Shown: positions 17,317-25,526 of the stretch, one piece after another
Layout: each line of letters starts with the position of its first letter
How positions within the stretch are numbered: the stretch's first letter is position 1
The notes under the pieces: model-generated
Database searches by the model: none
Told to the model about the DNA's origin: nothing
What the model saw: only the letters and a program-made list of their open reading frames with translations
Source of the DNA: DATARH01 sp036268425
GTDB lineage: Bacteria > Pseudomonadota > Alphaproteobacteria > ATCC43930 > CGMCC-115725
Assembly (NCBI GenBank): GCA_036268425.1
Contig: DATAUE010000065.1
Span: 1-64,000, forward strand
Reading direction: 5' to 3'
DNA: 64,000 bases
Made by a program: the position numbers and the translations under genes

Positions 17317-18546
17317 ATGACTGACGCCGCCGCCGCACCGAATTGCCTTGCCGGGGTCCGCGTGCTCGATCTGTCGCAATTCGAGGCCGGGCCGACCTGC
17401 ACCGAGGTACTGGCGCAGCTTGGCGCCGAGGTCGTCAAGGTCGAGAACCCGAAAGGCGGCGAGCCCGGCCGCATTCTCGGCACCGGTCCGAAACCCGGCG
17501 CCGACGCCTATTATTTTATGATCTACAACGCCAACAAGAAATCGGTGACGGTCAATCTGAAATCACCGCGCGGCCTTGCGCTCGTCAAGGACATGGCAAA
17601 ACAGGCCGATGTCTTTATCGAGAATATGGCGCCGGGCACGATCGAAAAGCTCGGGCTCGGCTGGGACGAATTGCACAAGCTGAACCCGCGGCTGATCTAC
17701 GCCCAGGTCAAAGGCTTCGGCACCGGCAGCCCCTACGAGCACAATCTCGCTTTCGACATGATCGCGCAGGCCTGCGGCGGCAACATGGCAATCACCGGCG
17801 AGCCGGATGGCCGCCCGATCCGGCCCGGCCCGACCTTGGGCGACACCGGCACCGGCATGCTGATGGCGATCTCGATCGTCAGCGCCTTGTTCCAGCGGCA
17901 CACCACCGGCACCGGCCGCCGCCTGCAGGTGGCGATGCAGGATGCGCAGCTCAACTACACGCGCGGCGCCTTCATCATGCATGCGCGGACGGGTAAGCCG
18001 CTGATGCGCAATGGCGGCCGCGGCGGGTTCGGTGGTCCCCCACCCTCCGACATCTATCCCTGCAAGCCCGGCGGCCCGAACGACTGGGTGTATGTCTTCA
18101 ACAGCCACAACAACCCCGAGCATTGGCGCCGGCTGTGCAGCGTGATGGGCCGCGAAGAACTGGCCAACGACCCGGAATATCTCGACCGCGACAAGCGCAT
18201 TGCGCATGCCGACGAGGTCAACGCGATGGTCACCGCGTGGACGCAGCAGCACACCAAGCAGGACGCGATGCGCATCCTGGGCGCCGCCGGCATCCCGGCC
18301 GGCGCCGTGCTCGATACCGGCGATCTGCTGGCCGAGCCGACCTTTGAAAGCCGCGGCATCATCCAGACCCAGCATCACCCCAGCGGCGATCTGCGGATGC
18401 CGACCTTCCCGGTGCGGTTCGATGGCAAGCCACCCAAGATCGAGCCGTCGCCGCTGCTCGGCGAGCATACCAAAGACGTGTTCGCGAGCTGGCTCGGCCT
18501 CAGCGAGCATGATGTCGGCACGCTGAAGGACGATGGCGTTATTTGA
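17317..18546 (+). CDS. Family III CoA-transferase (CaiB/BaiF, formyl-CoA transferase-like)
   Basis: The 409-aa protein has the interlocked-dimer CoA-transferase pattern: GVRVLDLSQFEAGPTCTE, the nucleotide-site segment VVKVENPKGGEPGR, the catalytic Asp at about residue 176 in GPTLGDTGTGM, VAMQDAQLNYTR, and C-terminal SPLLGEHTKDV. The spacing closely follows formyl-CoA:oxalate CoA-transferase. The reaction is transfer of CoA between carboxylic acids; the true substrates are unknown. Start 17317 (MTDAAAAPN) is preceded by GAGGAG. The nitroreductase gene follows 37 bp downstream, probably co-transcribed. Confidence 0.88.
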   Translation: MTDAAAAPNCLAGVRVLDLSQFEAGPTCTEVLAQLGAEVVKVENPKGGEPGRILGTGPKPGADAYYFMIYNANKKSVTVNLKSPRGLALVKDMAKQADVFIENMAPGTIEKLGLGWDELHKLNPRLIYAQVKGFGTGSPYEHNLAFDMIAQACGGNMAITGEPDGRPIRPGPTLGDTGTGMLMAISIVSALFQRHTTGTGRRLQVAMQDAQLNYTRGAFIMHARTGKPLMRNGGRGGFGGPPPSDIYPCKPGGPNDWVYVFNSHNNPEHWRRLCSVMGREELANDPEYLDRDKRIAHADEVNAMVTAWTQQHTKQDAMRILGAAGIPAGAVLDTGDLLAEPTFESRGIIQTQHHPSGDLRMPTFPVRFDGKPPKIEPSPLLGEHTKDVFASWLGLSEHDVGTLKDDGVI

Positions 18547-18583
18547 GCCAAGCCGATCCCGGTTCCGCATAAACGAGGACGCG

Positions 18584-19207
18584 ATGCCCGATTTGTTCGA
18601 CATCATCAGCACCACAAGGTCGATGCGGCGGCTGAAGCCCGATCCGGTGCCGGAAGACCTCGTGCGGCGGGTCCTCGAAGCCGGCACCTGCGCACCCAGC
18701 GGCGGCAACATGCAGCGCTGGCGCTTTCTGGTAGTCCGCGACGCCGGCATCAAGCAGACGGTCGGCGCGCTTTACAAGCGCGCCTGGGACGAGGTGGTCG
18801 GCCCGCGCTATCGCGCCGGCCAGCCCGCCCCCGGCAACAGCTCGGCGCAATTCCAGCGGATGCTCGGTGCCGCGGAGCATCTGGCGGCACACATCCACGA
18901 GGCGCCGCTGTGGATCGTGCCATGCCTGCAAGGCGACGCGCCGACCCGCACCGCCGGCTCGTCGATCTACCCCGCGGTGCAGAACATGCTACTCGCGGCC
19001 CGTGCCCTCGGCCTGGGCGCAACCCTCACGACGCTGTACCTGAACTTTGAAAAAGACGCCGAGGCCGCGCTCGGCCTGCCGGCGGACTGGCACAGCTACG
19101 CGATCCTGCCGATCGGCTATCCCACGGGCCGCTTCGGCCCGGTCCGCCGCGCGGCCCTCAGCGATGTCGTCTACGAGAATCGCTGGGACCAGCCGTTCGG
19201 CAAGTAA
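18584..19207 (+). CDS. Nitroreductase family FMN oxidoreductase
   Basis: The 207-aa protein carries the nitroreductase FMN-binding pattern: STTRSMRRLKPDPVP at the N-terminus, CAPSGGNMQRWRF near residue 35, and a C-terminal ALGLGATLTTLY plus LPIGYP. These homodimeric flavoproteins use NAD(P)H to reduce nitroaromatics, quinones or enones. ATG 18584 is preceded by ACGAGGA. It lies close downstream of the CoA-transferase gene. The natural substrate cannot be told. Confidence 0.88.
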   Translation: MPDLFDIISTTRSMRRLKPDPVPEDLVRRVLEAGTCAPSGGNMQRWRFLVVRDAGIKQTVGALYKRAWDEVVGPRYRAGQPAPGNSSAQFQRMLGAAEHLAAHIHEAPLWIVPCLQGDAPTRTAGSSIYPAVQNMLLAARALGLGATLTTLYLNFEKDAEAALGLPADWHSYAILPIGYPTGRFGPVRRAALSDVVYENRWDQPFGK

Positions 19208-19215
19208 CCGCTGCT

Positions 19216-20385
19216 CTACCGCAGTCCGAGCCGCTCGCTGGCGATTTTGGCACCGTCCGCCATCGCCCGAAATTTGGCCCATACCACGTCTTCGGGCACG
19301 CGCCCCATGCCGGCCGATGTGTCGAAACCGCAATCGGTCGCCGCCATGACGCGTTTCGGGTCGCCGACCGCGTGCGCGACGCGTTCAAGACGGTCGGCGA
19401 CGACCTCGGGATGCTCGACGAAATTGGTCAGATCGTCGATGACCCCGGCGGCGATGATTTGATCGTCGGCCAGCGGATATTTAGCCAGCACTCGGTATTC
19501 GTGCTGGTGACGCGGGTTGGCGAAAGGCAGCACAAAACCGCCGACCCGGGCCTTCTGCAGGATCGGAAAAATATCTTCGAGCGCCACGTCGCGGTCGTGT
19601 GGCCCCTCGTAATTGCCCCAACAGACATGCAGGCGCACGCGGTCGCGCGGCACATCGACGATGGCGGTGTTGATCGCCTCGACCACCCGCTCGACAAATC
19701 CAAGAAACTCCGAAAGCGGCCGGTTATTATAGGAAAGGTGTTGCTCCAAGGCGAGATCGGGGCAATCGAGTTGCAGCAGAAAACCGTTCCGGATGATCGC
19801 GTCATATTCGATCTTCAGCGCGGCGCCGACTGCGGCAAGGTGAGCCTCTTCGCTGTCGTAATATTCGTTCTTCATCGCCCCGACGATGATGCCTGGCGAC
19901 GGCGCCGTCATAAACGGCTCGACAAACGCACCGGGCTTGCGGTCGAGAGCGGCGCGGAAATCGCTGCATTCGCTTTCGACCGCCTGCGTGTCGAGATAGC
20001 GGATTTCGCCGATTGTCTTTGGCGGGTCCATGTTTGACACGGCCTCGCGCGCTGAGAGCATCTCGCGCATCTGCGCCTTCAGCAGCGGATAGCGCTCGAC
20101 ATCGCCGCGCGGCCAGCGGGTCCAGCTATCGCCGAACCCGCTCATGCGGCGCCGCACATACAGAAAAAACGCCTCGCGCTGCTGCTCGCCGTTATTGCCG
20201 ATATCGACCCCGGCGCCGGCCTGCTTGTCGATAATCTGGGTCAAGGCCGCCTTGCCCATGCGATCGAGTTCGCCCGGATCGATCGCCTCGCCGCGCGTGC
20301 GCCGTACATACAGCCGGGTCAGTTCCGGCGGGCGCGGCAGGCTGCCCGTATGGGTCGTCAGGATGCGATTCTGGCTCCACTGCAT
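19216..20385 (-). CDS. MetE C-terminal-like (cobalamin-independent methionine synthase family) protein
   Basis: The 389-aa protein resembles the catalytic barrel of MetE-type enzymes and epoxyalkane:coenzyme M transferase: TTHTGSLPRP at the start, VDIGNNGEQQREAF, LQLDCPDLAL, LHVCWGNYEGPH and ATDCGFDTSAG. His and Cys in HVCWGN and Cys in TDCGF could bind the zinc that activates a thiol. It lacks the N-terminal half of MetE, so it is a stand-alone methyl- or alkyl-transfer enzyme of unknown substrate. It is divergent from the di-haem cytochrome gene. Confidence 0.82.
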   Translation of the reverse strand: MQWSQNRILTTHTGSLPRPPELTRLYVRRTRGEAIDPGELDRMGKAALTQIIDKQAGAGVDIGNNGEQQREAFFLYVRRRMSGFGDSWTRWPRGDVERYPLLKAQMREMLSAREAVSNMDPPKTIGEIRYLDTQAVESECSDFRAALDRKPGAFVEPFMTAPSPGIIVGAMKNEYYDSEEAHLAAVGAALKIEYDAIIRNGFLLQLDCPDLALEQHLSYNNRPLSEFLGFVERVVEAINTAIVDVPRDRVRLHVCWGNYEGPHDRDVALEDIFPILQKARVGGFVLPFANPRHQHEYRVLAKYPLADDQIIAAGVIDDLTNFVEHPEVVADRLERVAHAVGDPKRVMAATDCGFDTSAGMGRVPEDVVWAKFRAMADGAKIASERLGLR

Positions 20386-20440
20386 CGCGCAACACTCCCC
20401 TCTGGTTTCGGCGCCGCAATGTTGCACGCCACGGCATCAG

Positions 20441-20469
20441 TTGACAAAAGCCACGTCGCGCCGGCAATG
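20441..20469 (+). promoter_or_regulatory. Possible promoter for the di-haem cytochrome c gene
   Basis: A consensus -35 TTGACA stands at 20441-20446. A weak -10 candidate, GCAATG at about 20464-20469, follows at 17 bp. The start codon is 25 bp further on. Only the -35 is convincing. Confidence 0.35.
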
Positions 20470-20493
20470 CAAGGATTGCAGCAGGAGAACCTT

Positions 20494-21372
20494 ATGGCGA
20501 AACGGATGCGGCCTGCGGCCGGCGCGATGCTGATCGCTATCGGGGCTTTTTTCGCGCTGCCGATGGCAAGCGGACAGGCCGACCAGCCGCGCGAGCGCGG
20601 CGCCTACCTCGTCACGACAATCGCCGGCTGCGGCAACTGCCATAGCCCGCGCGATGCCGCCGGTCATGTAGAGGCCGGGCAGGAATTGTCGGGCGGCGTC
20701 GAATTCGATCTGCCGCTCGGCCATATCGTGGCGCCGAATATCACGCCGGACCGCGAAACCGGTATCGGCAACTGGACCGCGGCGCAGATCATCACGGCGT
20801 TGCGCGAGGGAAAGCGCCCCGACGGCTCGACGATCGGGCCGCCAATGCCGTTCGGCTTCTACCGGCAAATTTCGGATAGCGACGCGACGGCGATCGCAGC
20901 CTATCTGCAAAGCGTGCCGGCGGTGCGCCACGCCGTCGCAAAATCGCAATACAAGGTCCCGCTCCCGCCGAATTACGGCCCGGCAGTCGAGCACGTCGAC
21001 GACCCGCCGCGCGACAACGATATGGCTTACGGGCGGTATCTCGCAGGGCCGATCGGCCACTGCATGGAGTGTCACACGCCATTCGCCGAACCGGGGCGGC
21101 TCGACCGCGACAGGCTGGGCGCCGGCGGTCGCGATTTTCCCGTGTTCGACCAGCCCGGCGTGCGAGCCGTCAGCCGCAACATCACGCCTGACCCGGAAAA
21201 CGGCATCGGCAAGTGGAGCGACGCCGACATCAAACGCGCGATCACCGAAGGGGTGCGCCCCGACGGCACCAAGCTGGCGCACACGATGGCTTTCGACTGG
21301 TACGCTAGGATGACCCCCGACGACCTCGACGACATCGTCGCTTATCTGCGCTCGCTGGAACCGGTGAAATAG
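20494..21372 (+). CDS. Di-haem cytochrome c (alcohol dehydrogenase cytochrome subunit type)
   Basis: The 292-aa protein has a signal peptide (MAKRMRPAAG start, hydrophobic to residue 26, likely cut after ASGQA) and two haem c sites, CGNCH (46-50) and CMECH (190-194). Candidate axial Met residues follow each (PPMPFGFYRQIS, and HTMAFDWYARM near the C-terminus). Periplasmic di-haem proteins of this kind carry electrons from quinoprotein or molybdenum dehydrogenases to the respiratory chain. Its haems would be attached by the Ccm system whose genes lie at 4-8.6 kb. Start 20494 is preceded by AGCAGGAG. No dehydrogenase subunit is next to it. Confidence 0.88.
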   Translation: MAKRMRPAAGAMLIAIGAFFALPMASGQADQPRERGAYLVTTIAGCGNCHSPRDAAGHVEAGQELSGGVEFDLPLGHIVAPNITPDRETGIGNWTAAQIITALREGKRPDGSTIGPPMPFGFYRQISDSDATAIAAYLQSVPAVRHAVAKSQYKVPLPPNYGPAVEHVDDPPRDNDMAYGRYLAGPIGHCMECHTPFAEPGRLDRDRLGAGGRDFPVFDQPGVRAVSRNITPDPENGIGKWSDADIKRAITEGVRPDGTKLAHTMAFDWYARMTPDDLDDIVAYLRSLEPVK

Positions 21373-21391
21373 ATTGGCGATGCGGGCCGCG

Positions 21392-21787
21392 CTACGGCAG
21401 CAGCACCACGAACGGTCGGAGGATTTGCGCGAAATCCTCTTCGGTCGCGCGATGTTCGATCAGGGCGACGATCTCATCGGCCCACGATACGGAATCATCA
21501 AATGCCGTGTCATAACCGTTAATACGCAGAAACAGCCGCATCGCCGCAAAAGCCGTGCGCTTGTTGCCTTGTTCGAATGCATGCGCGCGCGAAATTCCAG
21601 CCATCACGCTTACGGCGAGCGATACAATGTCTTCGTCGCCGTAAACGAATGCGTTGCGCGGGCGCGCTAACGCACTTTCGAGCAGACCTGCGTCACGCAA
21701 AAAGTGCTGTTCTCCAGACTCTGCCGTCTCCAACCGATTATGATCGATTACCGCTGCGACGGGGAGCCAGATAGGCTCATTTGGCAA
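21392..21787 (-). CDS. Death-on-curing (Doc)/Fic-family toxin
   Basis: The 131-aa protein carries the Fic signature HAFEQGNKRTA at residues 69-79 and the Doc-type layout (PIWLPVAAVIDHNRL, then FLRDAGLLESALARP). Doc-type Fic proteins transfer a phosphate or nucleotide to targets such as EF-Tu. The start is probably TTG 21787, since the conserved domain begins at residue 4 and no ATG lies upstream in frame. It overlaps the last 11 nt of a small upstream gene, which is the likely antitoxin. Confidence 0.85.
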   Translation of the reverse strand: MPNEPIWLPVAAVIDHNRLETAESGEQHFLRDAGLLESALARPRNAFVYGDEDIVSLAVSVMAGISRAHAFEQGNKRTAFAAMRLFLRINGYDTAFDDSVSWADEIVALIEHRATEEDFAQILRPFVVLLP

Positions 21788-21950
21788 GAGCCGCTCGGAT
21801 TTTCGGGTAACGCGCCATGTGTTCGCGGCTCAATTCCGCGTAATCGATTTCGCCCTTTACCGGCCGCGCGCGCAACACTTCGTTGCCCGCATTCTGCTGC
21901 GGGGCGGCCTCATGCTGGGGCTTTTCGCGAGTGTCGTGGGTGTCCGGCAT
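21777..21950 (-). CDS. Small antitoxin partner of the Doc/Fic toxin (57 aa)
   Basis: Reading the minus strand from ATG 21950 gives 57 codons (start MPDTHDTREKPQHEAA, end KIRAALAK) and a TGA that overlaps the toxin start. The protein is hydrophilic and charged. Order, size and overlap match the antitoxin-toxin arrangement of Phd/Doc modules, and the segment IDYAELSREHMARYPKIRAAL resembles the C-terminal helix by which short antitoxins bind Fic toxins. I do not see a full Phd DNA-binding domain. Confidence 0.65.
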   Translation of the reverse strand: MPDTHDTREKPQHEAAPQQNAGNEVLRARPVKGEIDYAELSREHMARYPKIRAALAK

Positions 21951-22020
21951 AATCAGCGATCCAAATTACTTCCGTTAGGTACGCATATTTACCCCGAATC
22001 TCAAGGTAAATGCACCCCGC

Positions 22021-23400
22021 CTACTCCGCCGCAGCCTTTTCCGCTGGCGGCACATATTTATCGCGCATCGTTACGAATTCTTCGGCCGCGCTGGGATGGA
22101 TGCCGACAGTCTGGTCGAACTGCTTTTTCGTCGCGCCGCATTTTACCGCGATGGCGATGCCCTGGATGATCTCCGGCGCATCGGGGCCGAGCATGTGGCA
22201 GCCGACGACGCGGTCGCTTTTGGCGTCGACGATCAGCTTCATAAACGTCCGCTCGCTGCGCCCCGACAAGGTATTTTTCATCGGGCGGAAGCGGGATTTA
22301 TAGATATCGATCTCGCCATATTGCCGGCGCGCTGCTTCTTCCGTCAGTCCAACCGTGCCGATCGGCGGGTTGCTGAACACAGCCGACGGCACATCCGCAT
22401 GGTCCATGCGGATCGGATTGTTGTTGTACAGCGTCTCGGCGATGGCGCGTCCTTCGCCGATCGCCACCGGCGTCAGATTGATCCGGTCGGTCACGTCGCC
22501 GACCGCGTAAATGCTCGGCACGCTGGTGCGCTGCCATTCATCGACCTTGATCGCACCGCCCCCGTCCATCGCGACACCGATTTCGGCAAGGCCAAGCCCC
22601 GCCGTGTTCGGCGCCCGGCCCGTCGCGTACATGACGCAATCGGTGGCGATTTTGTCGCCGGCGGTCGTCGTGACGGTATAGCCGTCCGCGTGCTTGTCGA
22701 TGCGGGCGACTTCCGTCTTGCCGCGCGCATCAATACCGCGCGCCCGCATCTCTTCGGTCAGATTGACGCGGATGTCGTCGTCAAACCCGTTAAGGATCAG
22801 GTCGCGCCGGTACAACTCGATCACCTCGCTGCCGAACCCGCGGAAAATGCCGGCGAACTCGACCGCGATATAGCCACCGCCGACGATCACGATCCGCTTT
22901 GGCAAGGTCGGCAGATCGAGCGCTTCGTTCGACGAAATCACATGCTCGATGCCGGGAACCGTCGGGGTTGCCGGCCAACCGCCGACCGCAATCATGATGT
23001 TTTCCGCGGTGTAGCGGCGGCCGTTGACCTCGACGGTATGCGGATCGACGGCAACGCCGCGCCCGTCGATGATCTCGACTTTCCCGTTGCGCAGCATGTT
23101 GATGTAGATCTGCTCCAGCCGGTCGAGTTCCTTGTTCTTGGCTGCGATCAGGCTCGGCCAGTCAAAACTCGGCTGCGGCACGGTCCAGCCAAAGCCTTCG
23201 GCGTCGGCAAACGCGTCGGCGAATTGCGCACCGTAGACCAGCAGCTTTTTCGGCACGCAGCCACGCAACACACAGGTGCCGCCGATCCGCAACTCCTCGC
23301 AGATCGCCGTGCGCGCACCATAAGCCCCGGCGCGGCGGGTGCCGGCGACGCCGCCCGAGCCGGCGCCGATCGTGAACAGGTCATAATCATAGCGCGGCAT
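22021..23400 (-). CDS. gor: Glutathione-disulfide reductase
   Basis: The 459-aa flavoprotein has the FAD GAGSGG motif near the N-terminus, the redox-active disulfide Cys43/Cys48 in GGTCVLRGCVPKK, the NADPH-binding GGGYIAVEFAGIF with downstream Arg residues (YRRD), YAVGDVTDRINLTPVA, and the C-terminal active-site His-Glu in GIHPSAAEEFVTM. These distinguish glutathione reductase from dihydrolipoamide dehydrogenase. It keeps cytosolic glutathione reduced with NADPH. ATG 23400 (MPRYDYDLFTIGAG) fits the family. Confidence 0.92.
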   Translation of the reverse strand: MPRYDYDLFTIGAGSGGVAGTRRAGAYGARTAICEELRIGGTCVLRGCVPKKLLVYGAQFADAFADAEGFGWTVPQPSFDWPSLIAAKNKELDRLEQIYINMLRNGKVEIIDGRGVAVDPHTVEVNGRRYTAENIMIAVGGWPATPTVPGIEHVISSNEALDLPTLPKRIVIVGGGYIAVEFAGIFRGFGSEVIELYRRDLILNGFDDDIRVNLTEEMRARGIDARGKTEVARIDKHADGYTVTTTAGDKIATDCVMYATGRAPNTAGLGLAEIGVAMDGGGAIKVDEWQRTSVPSIYAVGDVTDRINLTPVAIGEGRAIAETLYNNNPIRMDHADVPSAVFSNPPIGTVGLTEEAARRQYGEIDIYKSRFRPMKNTLSGRSERTFMKLIVDAKSDRVVGCHMLGPDAPEIIQGIAIAVKCGATKKQFDQTVGIHPSAAEEFVTMRDKYVPPAEKAAAE

Positions 23401-23486
23401 GCCCGTACTCCGATCTGGTTTATTGAACCACTGGTTGTCACAACCGTGCGCCACTCGCAAGCGGCTGCGCGGGTCAAGTTCCGAAA

Positions 23487-24368
23487 TTACGCGTCCCACA
23501 CAAGATATGGGGGGTTACCCGCCGCCGGCCAGAAATGCCGGCCGAGATACCGCCGGTCGAGATGTTCGATTTCGAGAAAGGCAGCGTTCTCGCGCGCCGG
23601 TTTGTACACCCGGAAATGGCGCATGATGCCAAGTGTCGCGGCGCTTTCCAGCGGACCGCCGAAAACCGAAAGCGGTACGGCAAATTCGCGCTGCTGCACC
23701 CAGCGTTCAAGCTGGGCCGGGTTCAGAAAAAAACATCCCGAATGCGGGTTGTCGATCCGCTGGAACACCACGCTCTGGCCAAAGGCCGGCACCTCGATGC
23801 GTCGATGCTCCTCGATGCGTTGCAGCGACGGGCTGACCCGGCCGTCATGCATATTGCCGTCGATGTAGAGCTTATAGGGCAGCGGATCGTCGATCAGCTC
23901 GAAGCGGTTCGGCTGCAACACCGCGGCGTCGCCGAACTGCGACCCGAACCAGCCGAGCTTGGCTAAAAACAGCCCGTCGACAATTCGCAGATCGTCCTCG
24001 AGATAGCCAAAATAATCGTATTGCCCGAGGCCGTTGCGCAGCACCTTGTGGCACTCGAAGCCGAGAAAGCGCGGCTCGGCGTGAGTCCGGATGTGGTCAA
24101 AGCAGTCAAGCCCGAGTTGCGGCACGAGATGGTTTTCGCCGGTCGTGCACAGCGCAATCGTAACCTCCGCCGAGAGGCGCGGATTGGCCGGGTGAAACTG
24201 CCGGGTGCGCCCGTTCATCAGCCCCTGCGCCCCAGAAAAGGTCTGCAACAGGCTCGCCACACATTGCCGCACGGTCTGCGCGCGGGCCTCGGGCGTGCTG
24301 CGCTCGGAGGCGTAATTCCCGGCTGTCGTCCAGGCGAAATAGTGCGGAATGGCAAACAGAATACGCAT
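23487..24368 (-). CDS. Hypothetical protein, possibly glycosyltransferase-like
   Basis: The 293-aa protein starts MRILFAIPHYFAW at 24368. I do not recognise a specific family. The N-terminal MRILFAIPHYF and the central YFGYLEDDLRIVDGLFLAKLGWF, with an acidic EDD in a place like the metal site of GT-A glycosyltransferases, suggest a sugar-transfer enzyme. No signal peptide or membrane segment is evident. The start codons of this gene and the divergent nitroreductase gene are 176 bp apart. Confidence 0.6.
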   Translation of the reverse strand: MRILFAIPHYFAWTTAGNYASERSTPEARAQTVRQCVASLLQTFSGAQGLMNGRTRQFHPANPRLSAEVTIALCTTGENHLVPQLGLDCFDHIRTHAEPRFLGFECHKVLRNGLGQYDYFGYLEDDLRIVDGLFLAKLGWFGSQFGDAAVLQPNRFELIDDPLPYKLYIDGNMHDGRVSPSLQRIEEHRRIEVPAFGQSVVFQRIDNPHSGCFFLNPAQLERWVQQREFAVPLSVFGGPLESAATLGIMRHFRVYKPARENAAFLEIEHLDRRYLGRHFWPAAGNPPYLVWDA

Positions 24369-24544
24369 CACTTCTCGTGTCACAGCGCGGCGGCAGCCGC
24401 AAGATCGGTCGCCTTTGCCTGCAAGCATCGCACCCCAGGGTCGCGAGCGGCAACGTGCGCTTGCCGTTGTCATCGGCACCGCCGCCATCGCAATGTCCGC
24501 CCCGGCCCGCCATAAAGGCCGACGCACCACAAGGGAAGCCTGCC

Positions 24545-25408
24545 GTGAGCCTTGCCGCCGACTCCACCACATTGCCGGCCACCACCGCCGACGAGCAACG
24601 CCAGCGTGACCTGCTGCACCAGCGCTACCGCGACGGCACCGCGCCGGCGGGACCGTGGAACGAGGTCATCGCGACGGTTCTCGCGCATCGCTCGGTCCGC
24701 GCGTTTCTGCCGACGCCGCTGCCCGCGGGGACGTTGGAGCAGCTCGTCGCCGCGGCCCAATCGGCTTCGACCTCGTCGAATCTGCAAACCTGGAGCGTCG
24801 TTGCGATTGAAGACCCGGCACGCAAGGCGCGGCTTGCCGAACTCGGCGCCGGACAGAAATTCATCGCGCAATGCCCGCTTTTCCTGGTGTGGTGCGTCGA
24901 CCATGCACGGCTGCATCATGCCGCCGCTGAACGGCAGATGGTGCTCGGCGGCCTCGATTATCTCGAGCCGTTCATGGTCGGAATGGTCGATGCCGCACTG
25001 GCCGCGCAGAACGCCGCCATCGCGCTGGAATCGCTCGGCCTCGGCTTTGTCTATATCGGCGCCATGCGCAATCATCCGGAAGATGTCGCGGTCACGCTCG
25101 GCCTGCCGCCGCATGTCATGGCGCTGTTCGGGATGTGCGTCGGCTATGCCGATCCGGCAAAACCCGCCGACATCAAGCCGCGCTTGCCGCAAGCGGCAGT
25201 CCTGCACCGCGAGCAGTATTCGGCGGCGGCGATGTCCGACATTTTTGCCGATTACGACCCCCGTCTCGTCGAGTTCCAGCGTGAACAGGGCATGAAGGAA
25301 GTGCCGTGGACCAAACTGGCGGTCGATCGCGTCAGGGATATCGAAGCACTGCGCGGCCGCGACCGCATGCGCGAGGCCGTCAGCAATCTGGGCTTCCCGA
25401 TCCGCTGA
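24545..25408 (+). CDS. NADPH-dependent nitroreductase (NfsA/flavin reductase P type)
   Basis: The 287-aa flavoprotein shows ATVLAHRSVRAFLPTPLPAGTLEQ, then SASTSSNLQTWSVVAI, and ALESLGLGFVYIGAMRN. These are the FMN-site segments of NfsA/Frp proteins, which are larger than the NfsB type. The expected activity is two-electron reduction of nitro compounds or quinones with NADPH. GTG 24545 is chosen because the upstream frame is low-complexity and AAGGGA precedes it. It is unrelated by operon to the other nitroreductase at 18.6 kb. Confidence 0.85.
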   Translation: MSLAADSTTLPATTADEQRQRDLLHQRYRDGTAPAGPWNEVIATVLAHRSVRAFLPTPLPAGTLEQLVAAAQSASTSSNLQTWSVVAIEDPARKARLAELGAGQKFIAQCPLFLVWCVDHARLHHAAAERQMVLGGLDYLEPFMVGMVDAALAAQNAAIALESLGLGFVYIGAMRNHPEDVAVTLGLPPHVMALFGMCVGYADPAKPADIKPRLPQAAVLHREQYSAAAMSDIFADYDPRLVEFQREQGMKEVPWTKLAVDRVRDIEALRGRDRMREAVSNLGFPIR

Positions 25409-25421
25409 AAGGAGCCGCTGT

Positions 25422-25440
25422 GGCCGGACTTAACCCGGCC
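25422..25440 (+). terminator. Hairpin after the nitroreductase gene
   Basis: GGCCGG (25422-25427) pairs with CCGGCC (25435-25440) across a 7-nt A/T-containing loop, 14 bp after the nitroreductase stop. There is no T-run, so it would be at most a weak or factor-assisted terminator. Confidence 0.3.
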
Positions 25441-25526
25441 GCCACGAACCGCTTCGATCAGAGGACGAACCGGGAGGACCCAGATGCCCGAGCCAAGCCG
25501 GGCAAATGATCCGGCACGCGAGTTGC

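Noticed and set aside
22096..23868. 590-codon plus-strand frame opposite glutathione reductase
   Set aside because: Typical high-GC antisense shadow; Arg/Asp/Val-rich and without any domain, while the minus strand encodes a complete Gor.
25420..25509. 29-codon GTG ORF with AAAGGAG upstream, after the nitroreductase gene
   Set aside because: The Shine-Dalgarno site is good, but the peptide is short and low in hydrophobic residues, and its first codons fall in a hairpin; no further support.
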